The translations under genes were made by a program, and so were the position numbers. A DNA stretch of 64,000 nucleotides from Flavobacterium sp. UGB4466 (GTDB lineage: Bacteria > Bacteroidota > Bacteroidia > Flavobacteriales > Flavobacteriaceae), in assembly GCF_903469665.1 (NCBI RefSeq), contig NZ_CAGKLC010000002.1, forward strand, positions 1 through 64,000. Reading direction: 5' to 3'. Shown in pieces: positions 24,696-34,279 of this stretch (position 1 is its first letter; the number at the start of each line of letters is the position of its first letter). Below the pieces are notes generated by a model. It had not been told where the DNA came from. It made no database searches and saw only the letters and a list, made by a program, of their open reading frames with translations.

Positions 24696-25535
24696 ATGAG
24701 AAAAGAAAACTTGCATCAATTAGTTGAAGTGATTTATAAAAGAGCTGATCAATGCCCATTGGTAAATTCACAACTTAGTTTTTTTCAAATGGTATATGTT
24801 ATTTCGGGTTCAGGACTTCTTCATATTAATGGAAATGCAATTTCTTATCAAACCGGAAATCTTATGCTATTGACACCAAATGATTGCTATTCATTTGATA
24901 TTGTTAACACAACAGAGTTTTTGTTAGTGAAGTTGAATAGTGAATATGCTAAAGAATATAAATCAAAAAGTATCGATCACGTCGAATGTTTATTTCATTA
25001 TGCATCACATTTGTCAGGTTGTATTTTGAGCCGAAAAGCAGATGAATACCTTGTTAAATCAATAGCGGAATCATTATTACATACGATGGACAATAAAGAT
25101 ATTTACGATGAAGATTTAATTATTCACTACGTAAACGCACTTATTGTTATTGCTGCCCGGAACATTGCGAAAATAAAACCCTCAGGTGTAAAGGAGAGTG
25201 CTGATAAAAGGGTTTTGGAAATTATCAATTACATTCAGACGAATATTTTTTATCCACAAAAACTAAAAGTGTTGGTAATGGCCAAGAAGTTTGATATATC
25301 AGATACTTATTTGGGGAGCTATTTTAAAAATCATAGTGGAGAAACGATTCAGTCTTTTGTTTCAAATTATAAGATCCGATTGATTGAGCATCGGCTAAGT
25401 TTTAGTGATATGAGAATTAATGAAATTGTGGATGAGTTTGGTTTTTCCGATGAAAGTCATCTTAATAAGTTTTTTAAGAAACATAGAAATGTTAGTCTGA
25501 CTGCATACAGAAAGGCTAAGGTTTCAGTGAATTAA
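24696..25535 (+). CDS. AraC-family transcriptional regulator
   Basis: This 279-residue protein has an N-terminal cupin-like sensor domain (about 15-130; FQMVYVISGSGLLHINGN, then GNLMLLTPNDCYSFD). The C-terminal AraC double helix-turn-helix spans about 180-279. Recognisable elements are AKKFDISDTYLGSYFKNHSG, and the second helix EIVDEFGFSDESHLNKFFKK. It is divergent from a DHA2 exporter gene and likely activates or represses it in response to a small molecule. A shared hairpin terminator at the 3' side separates it from rpe. Confidence 0.92.
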   Translation: MRKENLHQLVEVIYKRADQCPLVNSQLSFFQMVYVISGSGLLHINGNAISYQTGNLMLLTPNDCYSFDIVNTTEFLLVKLNSEYAKEYKSKSIDHVECLFHYASHLSGCILSRKADEYLVKSIAESLLHTMDNKDIYDEDLIIHYVNALIVIAARNIAKIKPSGVKESADKRVLEIINYIQTNIFYPQKLKVLVMAKKFDISDTYLGSYFKNHSGETIQSFVSNYKIRLIEHRLSFSDMRINEIVDEFGFSDESHLNKFFKKHRNVSLTAYRKAKVSVN

Positions 25536-25576
25536 TTTTTCTAACGAAAAAAATATCTTTAAAAAGGGGTATTAAA

Positions 25577-25610
25577 AAAGCCGAAGAAAATCTCCGGCTT
25601 GTATTTTTTT
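25577..25610. terminator. Bidirectional terminator between araC-type gene and rpe
   Basis: AAGCCGAAGA pairs with TCTCCGGCTT (one bulge or mismatch), with T-rich tracts on both strands. It lies between two convergent genes. Confidence 0.7.
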
Positions 25611-25624
25611 ATTTCTTGCAGACC

Positions 25625-26287
25625 TTAAAAAGTAGTCAAAGTTTTTAATTCAGCAATAGTCTGAGTTGGGTTTTCGGCTTTAAAAACAAAGCTTCCGGCA
25701 ACCAGAACATCAGCACCGGCTTCTACTAATTGTTTGGCATTTTTACTGGTCACACCACCATCAATTTCAATAATGGTCGAAGCATTTTTACGAGTAATTA
25801 AGGCTTTTAGCTTCTCTACTTTAGTATAAGTGTTTTCGATGAACGACTGACCTCCAAAACCAGGATTTACGCTCATAATGCATACTAAATCAATATCGTT
25901 GATTACATCTTCTAATAAATCAATATTAGTGTGAGGGTTAATTGCAACTCCTGCTTTCATTCCTTCAGCTTTGATGGCTTGCAATGTTCTGTGTAAGTGT
26001 GTGCAGGCTTCATAATGTACGCTTAGGATATTGGCCCCTAAATCGGCAAAAGTTTTAATGTAACGATCCGGATCAACAATCATCAGGTGTACGTCTATCG
26101 TTTTTTTAGCATGTCTCGAAATAGCTTCTAAAACCGGCATTCCGAAAGAAATATTCGGAACAAAAACTCCGTCCATAATATCAATATGAAACCAGTCGGC
26201 CTGACTGTTGTTGATCATTTCGATATCACGTTGCAAATTAGCAAAATCAGCTGCCAGAACAGAAGGAGCAATAAGTGTATTCTTCAT
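25625..26287 (-). CDS. rpe: Ribulose-phosphate 3-epimerase
   Basis: This 220-residue TIM-barrel enzyme interconverts ribulose-5-phosphate and xylulose-5-phosphate in the pentose phosphate pathway. Metal and catalytic residues are visible in FHIDIMDG, IDVHLMI, SVNPGFGGQSF and EIDGGV. The length is normal. A promoter with TTG, 21 nt and TAACTTTG lies at 26320-26351, and the leader is CA-rich and apparently unstructured. Confidence 0.96.
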   Translation of the reverse strand: MKNTLIAPSVLAADFANLQRDIEMINNSQADWFHIDIMDGVFVPNISFGMPVLEAISRHAKKTIDVHLMIVDPDRYIKTFADLGANILSVHYEACTHLHRTLQAIKAEGMKAGVAINPHTNIDLLEDVINDIDLVCIMSVNPGFGGQSFIENTYTKVEKLKALITRKNASTIIEIDGGVTSKNAKQLVEAGADVLVAGSFVFKAENPTQTIAELKTLTTF

Positions 26288-26319
26288 TGTGTAGTTGTGT
26301 GTTGTGTTGTTTTTTTTGC

Positions 26320-26351
26320 AAAGTTAATTTTTTTAATCGCAAAGCTCGCAA
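26320..26351 (-). promoter_or_regulatory. Promoter of rpe
   Basis: On the minus strand, TTG (26351-26349), 21 nt, then TAACTTTG (26327-26320) match the Bacteroidetes pattern. A CA-rich leader of about 25-30 nt follows (AACACACAACTACACA just before ATG). Confidence 0.55.
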
Positions 26352-26449
26352 AGATTTATGCAAAGTTTTTATGTTTTGAGTTGAGTAATAAATTCAGAAA
26401 GCGGTGTGCTTTTAAAAGTCTGATCTTTAAAAAGTGTTGCAGAAAAAAA

Positions 26450-26484
26450 ATAAAATAAAAAACTCCGGTAATCAGCCGGAGTTT
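26450..26484 (-). terminator. Terminator downstream of rpoD
   Basis: Read on the minus strand, AACTCCGG and CCGGAGTT pair around a 7-nt loop and are followed by a T-rich tract. Confidence 0.75.
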
Positions 26485-26560
26485 CAATCATCAATCAAAA
26501 AACGAACAGTCAATCAAACTGTTGTTTGCTTTGTCGTCCAATATAGGTAGTTTTGAAATA

Positions 26561-26598
26561 AATTCCAAATTCCGACAAAATAATCGGAATTTGGAATT
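26561..26598. repeat. Perfect inverted repeat of the ATTCCAA word family
   Basis: AATTCCAAATTCCGA (26561-26575) and its exact complement (26584-26598) are separated by 8 nt. It lies 23 nt past the rpoD stop and could stabilise the mRNA 3' end. The same word is found at 4262-4362. Confidence 0.7.
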
Positions 26599-26620
26599 GC
26601 TATAATTGGAACTTTGGAAT

Positions 26621-27484
26621 TTATCCAAGATAAGTTTTAAGAATTTTACTTCTTGAAGTATGTTTTAATCTACGGATTGCTTTTTCTTTAATCTGACGAA
26701 CACGCTCACGAGTTAAGTCGAAAGTTTCTCCAATTTCTTCTAAAGTCATTGGATGTTGATCGCCAAGACCAAAATACAAACGAACAACATCAGCCTCTCT
26801 TGGAGTTAATGTCTCTAGTGAACGCTCAATTTCAGTACGTAATGATTCGTGAATTAATTCTCTGTCCGGGTTTGGAGATTCTCCTGAACGTAAAACGTCA
26901 TAAAGGTTAGAATCTTCACCTTCAACAAGAGGTGCATCCATTGATAGGTGACGACCAGAGTTTTTCATAGACTCTTTTACGTCATTTACAGTCATGTCAA
27001 GTTCTTTTGCAATTTCTTCAGCAGAAGGCGGACGCTCGTTAGATTGCTCTAATAAAGCATACATTTTGTTGATTTTATTGATAGAACCGATTTTGTTTAA
27101 TGGTAAACGAACAATACGAGATTGTTCTGCCAAAGCCTGCAGGATCGATTGACGAATCCACCATACAGCATAAGAGATGAATTTGAAACCACGAGTCTCA
27201 TCAAAACGCTGAGCGGCTTTAATTAAACCTAAGTTTCCTTCATTAATTAAGTCAGGAAGAGTTAATCCTTGATTTTGATATTGTTTAGCAACCGATACAA
27301 CGAAACGTAGGTTAGCTTTTGTTAATTTTTCTAATGCTCTTTGATCACCGGCTTTTATTCTTTGTGCTAATTCTACCTCTTCATCGGCGGTAATTAGGTC
27401 AACTTTTCCAATTTCTTGTAGGTATTTGTCTAATGATGCAGTTTCACGATTGGTTACCTGCTTGGTGATTTTAAGTTGTCTCAT
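26621..27484 (-). CDS. rpoD: Primary RNA polymerase sigma factor RpoD/SigA
   Basis: This 287-residue sigma-70 group 1 factor is the short form typical of Bacteroidetes, without the long region 1.1 of E. coli. Region 1.2 is [13 protein letters not shown]; regions 2.1-2.4 are [20 protein letters not shown] through [13 protein letters not shown]. Region 3 lies around [13 protein letters not shown], and region 4 ends with [20 protein letters not shown], the -35/-33 recognition helix. It recognises the TTG/TAnnTTTG promoters seen through this window. A GAGGAG sequence lies about 13 nt before the ATG, one of the few SD-like sites here. Confidence 0.96.
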   Translation of the reverse strand: MRQLKITKQVTNRETASLDKYLQEIGKVDLITADEEVELAQRIKAGDQRALEKLTKANLRFVVSVAKQYQNQGLTLPDLINEGNLGLIKAAQRFDETRGFKFISYAVWWIRQSILQALAEQSRIVRLPLNKIGSINKINKMYALLEQSNERPPSAEEIAKELDMTVNDVKESMKNSGRHLSMDAPLVEGEDSNLYDVLRSGESPNPDRELIHESLRTEIERSLETLTPREADVVRLYFGLGDQHPMTLEEIGETFDLTRERVRQIKEKAIRRLKHTSRSKILKTYLG

Positions 27485-27609
27485 GTTTTTTGTCTCCTCA
27501 ATTTTTAAGTGTACAAATGGTTATACGTAATGAGTTCAAAAAAGGTTACAATTAATTTAAATTATTTTTACAAATTAATTGTTTGGCTGTTTTTTTTATC
27601 TTTTCCGAT

Positions 27610-29391
27610 CTAATTTGAAAGCACTTCTTTAACCTCGATAGTCTCTTTTATAAAAACGGGTTTTCCTGAAGCAGAAAATCCTTCCAGTGTGATTTCAAAT
27701 TTACCGGATACGTCTGAGGTATAAAATTGTATTTTCGAATTTGCATCACTTAAATCTACTTTAGGAACCCAAAGAAGCTGATGTCTGTAATCAGGAATTC
27801 TTTCATTTTTAGTGCTGGTATAATCAGGTTTAAAATAGTCTTTTTTAGACTGTGGTCTTAGAAGTTCAGGTCTTAAAATAAAACTGCCTTTAAGTTTGGT
27901 TTCGTAATCGCCATTTTTAGTTGTAAACGACACTAAACCGTTAAAAGATTTTGCGCCGTAATTGTAAATTCCTTTTACAACATTGATTTTATAGATGTTT
28001 TTCGGGTTGTATTGGAACAGTTCGTTTAGGTCTTCTATGATCAGTCCGTCTACGATTATTAAGGTAGGTAGGGCAGATTCGTAATTAGGATCGTAGTCGT
28101 AAACATGAATGGCATAGTTGTTTTTATCTTTTGAAAAATAGACGCCTTTCACAACTTCAGTTATCGTTTCTTCCATAGTTGCGAATCGTGTAAAAGCGTC
28201 CAGTTTAAACTCTTTTGATAAATTTTTGTAAAAAGGAATGGTATCCTTTGAGGCTAATATGCTGTCTTTTTTAAGATTGTAATAAGCGTTTTCTATTTGA
28301 GTAGAAATCAGTCTTTCTGAAATATTCTGTTTAAAGTCTGAATTGAACTGAAATTCCGGAAAGCTTAAATTTGAAAAATTGATATTTTTCGGTTTGTCCA
28401 TTTCAATAGTATAATCCTGTTTGTTGTCTTCCAGAATTTGAACAATTACATTGGAGTTTGAGTTCGGCTTTTCCAGATTAAAAATAAAATTTCCTTCATT
28501 ATCTGTTTTGGCAAGCTTCAATGTATAATTTTTGCCCACTATTGAAAGAGCTACTTTTTTATTTTTTATGTCAGCATTGCTGGATTGTATTTTTCCGGAA
28601 ATTAGCTCACCACGTAATTCCGGCAATAGAAAATTAGGGTTTTTTATTTCTGTTTGAAGGATTTTAGAAGTATTGCCTCCACCAAGTTCTCCGAAATTGA
28701 TTTTCGTTTGAGCTACAAAACCATCTGCTTTTCTTACTGAAAGCACATAATTTCCCTTTGTAAATTCATCAGAATTACTGATGATTTGCAACTCTGCCTG
28801 ATCTCTGTTTTTGTAAGTTTTGCGTCTTAAATTAAAAGAGATGTCTTTGTTTGTTATCGTTTCGGGTAAAGTTACTTCTTTTTGAGAAACGGTATTTACA
28901 GGTTTATCCTTGTAAGGATTTAGGATATAAATGTCAATATTGCAATAATCTGAGACCTCTTTGTTCAACATCCAGTTGGTGTATCCTATAATTTTATAGT
29001 TTCCGGTTTCCAGAGTTGTTGGAATGAAAAAGTCGCTGCTGGCGGTTCCGTTTTCGAGAAACAATTTATGGGTAAGAACTGTTGTTTTGTTTTTGTCGAC
29101 CAGCTGCAAGTAAGCAATTTTGCTATATTTCGACATTTCATTTGTTGATTTATTGACACAGAAAATCTTGTAGAACAAAGATTCTCCGGTGATATAGGAA
29201 TTAGCGTTTGTACTGATGTAAATGGATTCCTTAAGGTTTTGATCTATTGTATTCAGTTCCGTTACGGCATTGTTCTTCTGAGCAAACAAAATTTGCTGAA
29301 AGCTCATTGCTATAGCTATGATGGTTATGTATTTTAGTCTATCCAAAATGATGGTTTTATGTTTGATGAAAATGAAGTGCAATCTCCGCAT
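27610..29391 (-). CDS. Secreted MG2-like protein with TonB-plug-like C-terminus
   Basis: This protein of up to 593 residues has an export signal (IIAIAMSFQQILFAQ). An Ig/MG2-like region is visible at about 55-150 (ISTNANSYITGESLFYKIF, then GNYKIIGYTNWM), then a regulatory-like beta domain. A C-terminal segment resembles a TonB plug (LIIVDGLIIEDLNELFQ, then INVVKGIYNYGAKSFNGLVSF). The ATG at 29391 overlaps the upstream gene by 58 nt; a TTG at 29346 would give a tighter signal peptide and a 13-nt overlap. It is last in the operon with a DUF4249 lipoprotein and a TonB-dependent receptor. It probably assists surface import or assembly, by inference. Confidence 0.7.
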   Translation of the reverse strand: MRRLHFIFIKHKTIILDRLKYITIIAIAMSFQQILFAQKNNAVTELNTIDQNLKESIYISTNANSYITGESLFYKIFCVNKSTNEMSKYSKIAYLQLVDKNKTTVLTHKLFLENGTASSDFFIPTTLETGNYKIIGYTNWMLNKEVSDYCNIDIYILNPYKDKPVNTVSQKEVTLPETITNKDISFNLRRKTYKNRDQAELQIISNSDEFTKGNYVLSVRKADGFVAQTKINFGELGGGNTSKILQTEIKNPNFLLPELRGELISGKIQSSNADIKNKKVALSIVGKNYTLKLAKTDNEGNFIFNLEKPNSNSNVIVQILEDNKQDYTIEMDKPKNINFSNLSFPEFQFNSDFKQNISERLISTQIENAYYNLKKDSILASKDTIPFYKNLSKEFKLDAFTRFATMEETITEVVKGVYFSKDKNNYAIHVYDYDPNYESALPTLIIVDGLIIEDLNELFQYNPKNIYKINVVKGIYNYGAKSFNGLVSFTTKNGDYETKLKGSFILRPELLRPQSKKDYFKPDYTSTKNERIPDYRHQLLWVPKVDLSDANSKIQFYTSDVSGKFEITLEGFSASGKPVFIKETIEVKEVLSN

Positions 29392-30560
29392 TCTACGGGA
29401 TACAATAGATACTGAGGCGTTTCGTTAGGAAAATAAACTTTAATTCCTGATTTGATTAGGTCTAGGATATCATTCCCCTGACATTCGGCTGAAGAACTGA
29501 AACAATAATTAAAGTAAAATTGGTCTATTTCATTTTCAGGAACTGGAGAGGGACAATCATATTGATATTTAGGTATTGGTTCTTTTGGGAAAAGATCGGT
29601 AAAATTAAAAAAGAGTCTTTTTTCGGAATAGGAGGACACATTAAAGAATCCAATCACTTTTTCGCCTGGATTGTCAACAGGATTTATGTTTCCATAAAAA
29701 AAGCCGGGTTGGGTTTGTGATAGAATGCTCCCAATGTCAGAAATCTCTTTTAGGGTTTCGTAAAAAGTATGGGCAGCAAGATTCTGAACATATTGTTTGA
29801 CTAATATGCTGTATCTGCTTCTGATGATCGGGTCTTTGCTGCTAATGAATTTAATTGGAAAATCAGTAACTCTGTCTTCACTTAACTGGTTCGTATTGGT
29901 TAGAATTAATTCATTAGATTTTTTATCGGAATAACAAATTCTAACTTCTGTTGTCCTGTCTTCAAATACAATTTGTCCTTTTGGATTGGAGCCTGGAGGA
30001 AAAAAGACAGCAACGGCTTTTTTAGAATAAACTTTAGGTGCAATTATTTTATACGTTTCGTCGTATTCGTATCTGTAGTATCGGGATTTGTTTGTGGGAT
30101 CGTTGCTGTTTACAGTAATTTCAACTCCTAATACACCTTTTTTTGTTACTGCTTTTGCTTCTACTTTATCGATCTGAGTCTGTTGTGGCAATTTCTCTTC
30201 ATTCGAGACGTAGCTTCTTCCGTTTTTTGTAAGGATATGCAATTGATAGGCTCTACCGGGACTGGCCTGAAATTGGTTTACGGAAATATAGGCCTCATTT
30301 TTTTCCTGAAAATCGTATTTATTACCCAGATCATCGGTAACATATACCACCGCTTTACTTTCAAAGGTTGGTTTCTTTCCGTCAAGTTTATACGTTCTGG
30401 ACAATTTAATTTGATGGTTTTTATATTGATCAGTGATAGTGGCTTCTATTACCAGAGCATCTTCGAAGCCATTGGTTTGGTACGAATAGGGTGTAGTGCA
30501 TCCCAATACAATTGAAAGAAGTATCGTTATAAGAAATCCGTAGTGTAAGATCTTTTTCAT
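29334..30560 (-). CDS. DUF4249-family lipoprotein
   Basis: This 408-residue protein has a lipoprotein signal (MKKILHYGFLITILLSIVLGC). The start of the mature part (FEDALVIEATITDQYKNHQIKLSRTY) is the DUF4249 hallmark. The C-terminus is Cys-rich (several Cys between about 345 and 400, including YPVECGDCTSF), suggesting disulfides. DUF4249 proteins are usually encoded beside TonB-dependent receptors, as here, 5 nt after the receptor stop. The substrate is unknown. Confidence 0.88.
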   Translation of the reverse strand: MKKILHYGFLITILLSIVLGCTTPYSYQTNGFEDALVIEATITDQYKNHQIKLSRTYKLDGKKPTFESKAVVYVTDDLGNKYDFQEKNEAYISVNQFQASPGRAYQLHILTKNGRSYVSNEEKLPQQTQIDKVEAKAVTKKGVLGVEITVNSNDPTNKSRYYRYEYDETYKIIAPKVYSKKAVAVFFPPGSNPKGQIVFEDRTTEVRICYSDKKSNELILTNTNQLSEDRVTDFPIKFISSKDPIIRSRYSILVKQYVQNLAAHTFYETLKEISDIGSILSQTQPGFFYGNINPVDNPGEKVIGFFNVSSYSEKRLFFNFTDLFPKEPIPKYQYDCPSPVPENEIDQFYFNYCFSSSAECQGNDILDLIKSGIKVYFPNETPQYLLYPVECGDCTSFSSNIKPSFWID

Positions 30561-30565
30561 AATTT

Positions 30566-33301
30566 CTAAAATTTAAAATTATAGGTAATTGTTGGTATCG
30601 GAACAGAGAAAATAGAGGTTTGGTAGGCTTTTACCTGGCCTTCTTTTGTTACGAAAAAGATAGAATAAGGGTTATTACGTCCCAATACATTGTAAATGGA
30701 GATGTTCCAGAAACTGTGGGCTAATTTTTTTATTTTGTGATTGCCTTCAATATTCAATCCGATGTCTAATCTATAATAGTCCGGTATTCTGTATTTGTTA
30801 CGATCGCTATACAGTGTGTATTCTGCACCATTATAATTGTACTTTCCGATTGGATAAGTTATAGGTCTTCCCGTTTGGTATACGAAATTGGAAGAAAAAC
30901 TATAGCGGTGTGTAAATTTGTAATTCATGACAATACTTACATCATGCGGCTTATCGAAATTAGTTGGAAAGTAAGTGCTATTATTCACCTTTTCATCGTT
31001 AAACTTGCTGTCCAGTTTTATAAAGGTTCTGGAATAAGTGTACCCAAGCCAGCCATTAAGTCTTCCGGTTGATTTTTTTAGTAAAAACTCTACACCGTAA
31101 GCCTTTCCATTACCTTGAAGTAATTCCGTTTCAAGATCCTTGTTTAAAAGTAAGTTGGCTCCAACTTTGTAATCGAGTATATTTTTAGAAGTTTTGTAGT
31201 ATCCTTCCAGGCTTAACTCAATATCTTTATAATCCAGTTTTTTGAAAATCCCAAGAGAATACTGTAATCCGCTTTGCGGTTTTACATTTAAGTCAGATAG
31301 CTTCCAGGTGTCTGTAGGCGATTGGGTTGTGTTGTTGGTTAACAAATGGATGTATTGGTAGTTTTTATCGAAACCGGCTTTTACAAATAGACTTTCATCA
31401 ATTATATAGCGCAAAGCAAGCCTTGGTTCAAAACCTCCATAAGTCGTAATTACTTTATTATTGCCATACGTTTTTTCTTCTACAACTGTTGAAGGAGTCT
31501 TTGGGGCATCTTCTTTGTAAATTTTCTGCGTAGCTGCTCCTAAAGCCGCGTAGAAGGAATATCGTGCTCCGATATCTAATAATAGTTTCTCCGTAATTTT
31601 AAATTTATCAGAGAAAAACAATGCCGATTCCAGTCCCTTTTCGTCATCCACTTTTATAGGTGTCACTATCGAAGTTTCCCCATTTGGATTAAGTTCCCCG
31701 GGATTAACGCCGTATAATTTACTTGATATTCCGTAAGTAAATTTATGTTTACTGTTCAATTCGCTATTGAATTTAAGACTCGCCTGAGTTTCAGTTATTT
31801 TATATTTGAAAATAAAGGATTCAGGATTGACAGATTGATAATCAATACTGAATTTGTACTCGCTATTGGAGACATTAAATTCACTGTTGTTTTTCTCATT
31901 AAAAGCATGTTTCCATTTTAAAGAAATCAAACGGTTGCTGTATTGGTACAACGAGTCGGGAGTAATAGTGTATTTGTCTTTACTGTAATATGCGGTACCT
32001 TCAATAGTATTGTTTTGGTTTATTTTATGACTGTATTTTGCAAACAAATCATAAAAAGAGGCCTGACTGTTTTTGAGGTTTTCATCGTCTAAGCTTTTTA
32101 AAATCCAATCAGAATAAGTGGCTCTTCCTCCCAATAGTAAGCTTGCTTTTCCTTTTACAACGGGAATTGAAGCGGTCAGGTTACTCGTAACCGGACCAAT
32201 TCCTCCTTCGCCCGAAAATTTCTCTGTGTTTCCGTTTTTAGAAGTAATGTCAAAAACCGATGACAATCTGCCGCCGAATTCTGACGGGATACCTCCTTTG
32301 TAAATATCAACTTTATTGATGGTGTAAGGGTTTAAGGAAGAGAAAAAACCAAAAAGATGAGCAGGGTTGTATATCGTTCCGTTGTCCAGTAACATTAGGT
32401 TTTGATCTTCTTTTCCTCCTCTTACATTAAATCCTGAAGAGCCTTCTCCTGCAGTTTTTATTCCGGGAATGGTGAGGGCAATTTTTAAGACGTCTCTTTC
32501 TCCCAGAACCAGAGGAACGGTTTTTACACCCTCAGCTTCAATTGTCGTAACTCCTGTTATGGCAGTTCTTATATTTTGACTGTTTTTTCCTTTTACCAAA
32601 ACTTCTTTTAATTGATTTATTTTTTCAATTATCGGAAAATCCAAAGTACCATCACTGTAAATCATTATTTTACGGGCGGTATTATTGTACAATAACGATT
32701 CGATTTCGATTGTTGCCAATCCAACAGGTAGTTTTAGACTGTAAAATCCCTGAGCATTTGTAACGGTTGTTGCGGTGGTATTTTTTGCTTTTACCGTTAT
32801 GTCAGCAAGAGGTTTACCGTCTTTTTGGTCCGTTATATAACCTGAAATGGTGTAAAAGTCAGTTTCAGAATCGATGGTTTCCTTTCCAATTAGTGCAATA
32901 GGAGCGGTCTGATCTGTTTTGCTCTTCTTTACAGAATCGTACTGTTGAAAAAAGATGGGAATATTGCCGGCCTTAATTTTATCATTTTGAAATTTGTCAT
33001 AAATGATGCTGTTCTTGGTCAGAATGACTTTGTTTTTGGTTATAAAGAAATTCAGATCAGTGTCTTCAAAGATTTTGCTTAGTATATCCTGTATGGTTTT
33101 ATTAGAGTAATCTCCGGATATTAATACGTTGTTATCTATCCATTCCTTTTGAAAGTAGAATTTGTAATTTGTCGAAGCCTCTATTTTTTTTAAAACTTCA
33201 ACCCGATTGATGTTGCTGTAATTTATGGTGATCTTTTGATCTTGTGAATAAATGCATTGATTAAAACCGAAAAATAATAAAAGAAGGGTAAATATTCTCA
33301 T
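30566..33301 (-). CDS. TonB-dependent receptor with N-terminal STN domain
   Basis: This 911-residue outer-membrane receptor has a signal peptide, then a secretin/TonB N-terminal (STN) signalling domain (about 22-95; INRVEVLKKIEASTNYKFYF). A carboxypeptidase-D-like beta domain follows (about 145-230; GYITDQKDGKPLADITVKAK), then the plug (GERDVLKIALTIPGIKTAGEG, FNVRGGKEDQNLMLLDNG) and the beta-barrel. STN domains normally talk to an anti-sigma/sigma pair, but no FecI/FecR genes are adjacent. It is part of an operon with the periplasmic protein at 33322, DUF4249 and the MG2-like gene. The ligand is unknown. Confidence 0.92.
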   Translation of the reverse strand: MRIFTLLLLFFGFNQCIYSQDQKITINYSNINRVEVLKKIEASTNYKFYFQKEWIDNNVLISGDYSNKTIQDILSKIFEDTDLNFFITKNKVILTKNSIIYDKFQNDKIKAGNIPIFFQQYDSVKKSKTDQTAPIALIGKETIDSETDFYTISGYITDQKDGKPLADITVKAKNTTATTVTNAQGFYSLKLPVGLATIEIESLLYNNTARKIMIYSDGTLDFPIIEKINQLKEVLVKGKNSQNIRTAITGVTTIEAEGVKTVPLVLGERDVLKIALTIPGIKTAGEGSSGFNVRGGKEDQNLMLLDNGTIYNPAHLFGFFSSLNPYTINKVDIYKGGIPSEFGGRLSSVFDITSKNGNTEKFSGEGGIGPVTSNLTASIPVVKGKASLLLGGRATYSDWILKSLDDENLKNSQASFYDLFAKYSHKINQNNTIEGTAYYSKDKYTITPDSLYQYSNRLISLKWKHAFNEKNNSEFNVSNSEYKFSIDYQSVNPESFIFKYKITETQASLKFNSELNSKHKFTYGISSKLYGVNPGELNPNGETSIVTPIKVDDEKGLESALFFSDKFKITEKLLLDIGARYSFYAALGAATQKIYKEDAPKTPSTVVEEKTYGNNKVITTYGGFEPRLALRYIIDESLFVKAGFDKNYQYIHLLTNNTTQSPTDTWKLSDLNVKPQSGLQYSLGIFKKLDYKDIELSLEGYYKTSKNILDYKVGANLLLNKDLETELLQGNGKAYGVEFLLKKSTGRLNGWLGYTYSRTFIKLDSKFNDEKVNNSTYFPTNFDKPHDVSIVMNYKFTHRYSFSSNFVYQTGRPITYPIGKYNYNGAEYTLYSDRNKYRIPDYYRLDIGLNIEGNHKIKKLAHSFWNISIYNVLGRNNPYSIFFVTKEGQVKAYQTSIFSVPIPTITYNFKF

Positions 33302-33321
33302 TTGGATAATTGCTACAGATT

Positions 33322-34041
33322 TTAGTTATTTATGTACTTGAGGAGGTTTTTCATAAATAATGCAGCATCTTCTTTTCTGAGATTTCTATACATCAGATAA
33401 AAATCATTTATTTTTCTTTTATTCTCCTGGAATAAGGATATGATCTCTTTTTTATCATTTACAGGATAAAAATTGTTCTGCTTTAAAAGGATAAATTCTT
33501 TTCTGTCTGTATATCCTATTAAATCAACTTCGGCTTTATTGCTTTTTTTCTTCTCTTTAGAGTGTTTTATGTAAAGAATAAGATTGTTTCCTACCGGGAT
33601 TTCTTCATAGTATCCTTTCCTGAAAGTGGTTGAATTCGGAATGTCTAAATGAACAAATTTATCATTGCCTATTTTAAAGGAACTGATGTTTTCGGTAAAG
33701 AGATTAATTTTAGTGGAGTTAAGTTCGCCATATGGTTTGATAATCAATTCATCGGTATAAGTATCGTAGTTGAGTAGCAGATCAGAATAATTTTGATTGT
33801 GATATTGCATACTTCCTTTTCTGAAATCTTCGGAAATGTAATACCGGTTCTCGTTGTTGACTGTTTTGTCGAAGTTTAAATGGGCGGGGCCATTTTCAAA
33901 TTCTAACGATTCTACACCCAGATTTTTGTCAAACCAGTTGTATACTAGGATTTCGTTGTTGGTTTGCCCGTAAATTATGTATGCATTTAAGAATAAGGCC
34001 AATAAAATTATATATTGACCTTTTATTTGGTTTTTCTTCAA
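33322..34041 (-). CDS. Hypothetical exported protein of the receptor operon
   Basis: This 239-residue protein is not recognised. It has a signal peptide (IILLALFLNAYIIYGQ). The mature part is beta-rich with ENGPAHLNFDK and IKPYGELNSTKINLF segments. The last third is Lys-rich and helical, with a FLMYRNLRKEDAALFMKNLL type C-terminus. It is the first gene of the operon (20 nt before the TonB-dependent receptor), so its product probably acts with the receptor. An imprecise resemblance to YARHG-like exported proteins is possible but not claimed. Confidence 0.7.
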   Translation of the reverse strand: MKKNQIKGQYIILLALFLNAYIIYGQTNNEILVYNWFDKNLGVESLEFENGPAHLNFDKTVNNENRYYISEDFRKGSMQYHNQNYSDLLLNYDTYTDELIIKPYGELNSTKINLFTENISSFKIGNDKFVHLDIPNSTTFRKGYYEEIPVGNNLILYIKHSKEKKKSNKAEVDLIGYTDRKEFILLKQNNFYPVNDKKEIISLFQENKRKINDFYLMYRNLRKEDAALFMKNLLKYINN

Positions 34042-34205
34042 AGGATTGGTGGTTTTGATTTTTTGGTTTATAGCTCTTCAAAAATATCAAAAAAATATCA
34101 ACAACAGTGGTGTTTTTGTTAAATTTTAATAAGGTTGTTATTTTTTGACTTAAAAAACGAGTGATTTATGCGGTATTATTGAGTTTGGAAACCTGTTTTG
34201 TCTTA
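34042..34205. other. Upstream region of the receptor operon
   Basis: This AT-rich non-coding stretch of about 160 nt lies between the receptor operon and the terminator of the next gene. It must hold the operon promoter, but no clean TTG/TAnnTTTG pair could be picked by eye. Confidence 0.4.
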
Positions 34206-34250
34206 AAATAAAAAAAAACACTCCAGCTTAAAAAGATTAAGCCAAAGTGT
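34206..34250 (-). terminator. Terminator of the small membrane protein gene
   Basis: On the minus strand, ACACTTTGGCTTAA pairs with TTAAGCTGGAGTGT (inner mismatches) and is followed by a run of ten T. Confidence 0.75.
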
Positions 34251-34279
34251 CTCGATAAAATTGGGGCAAAATTTATTTT

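Larger units (their letters stand above)
26352..26620. other. Intergenic region between rpe and rpoD
   Basis: No gene is supported here; a 90-codon plus-strand frame overlaps the rpe promoter and has no recognisable content. The region contains the rpoD terminator (26450-26484) and a separate perfect inverted repeat (26561-26598). The remainder is AT-rich spacer. Confidence 0.6.

Noticed and set aside
26186-26458. A 90-codon plus-strand gene overlapping the rpe start
   Set aside because: It overlaps the rpe coding start and promoter on the opposite strand, has a Cys/Lys/Phe-rich random-looking sequence and matches nothing I recognise.
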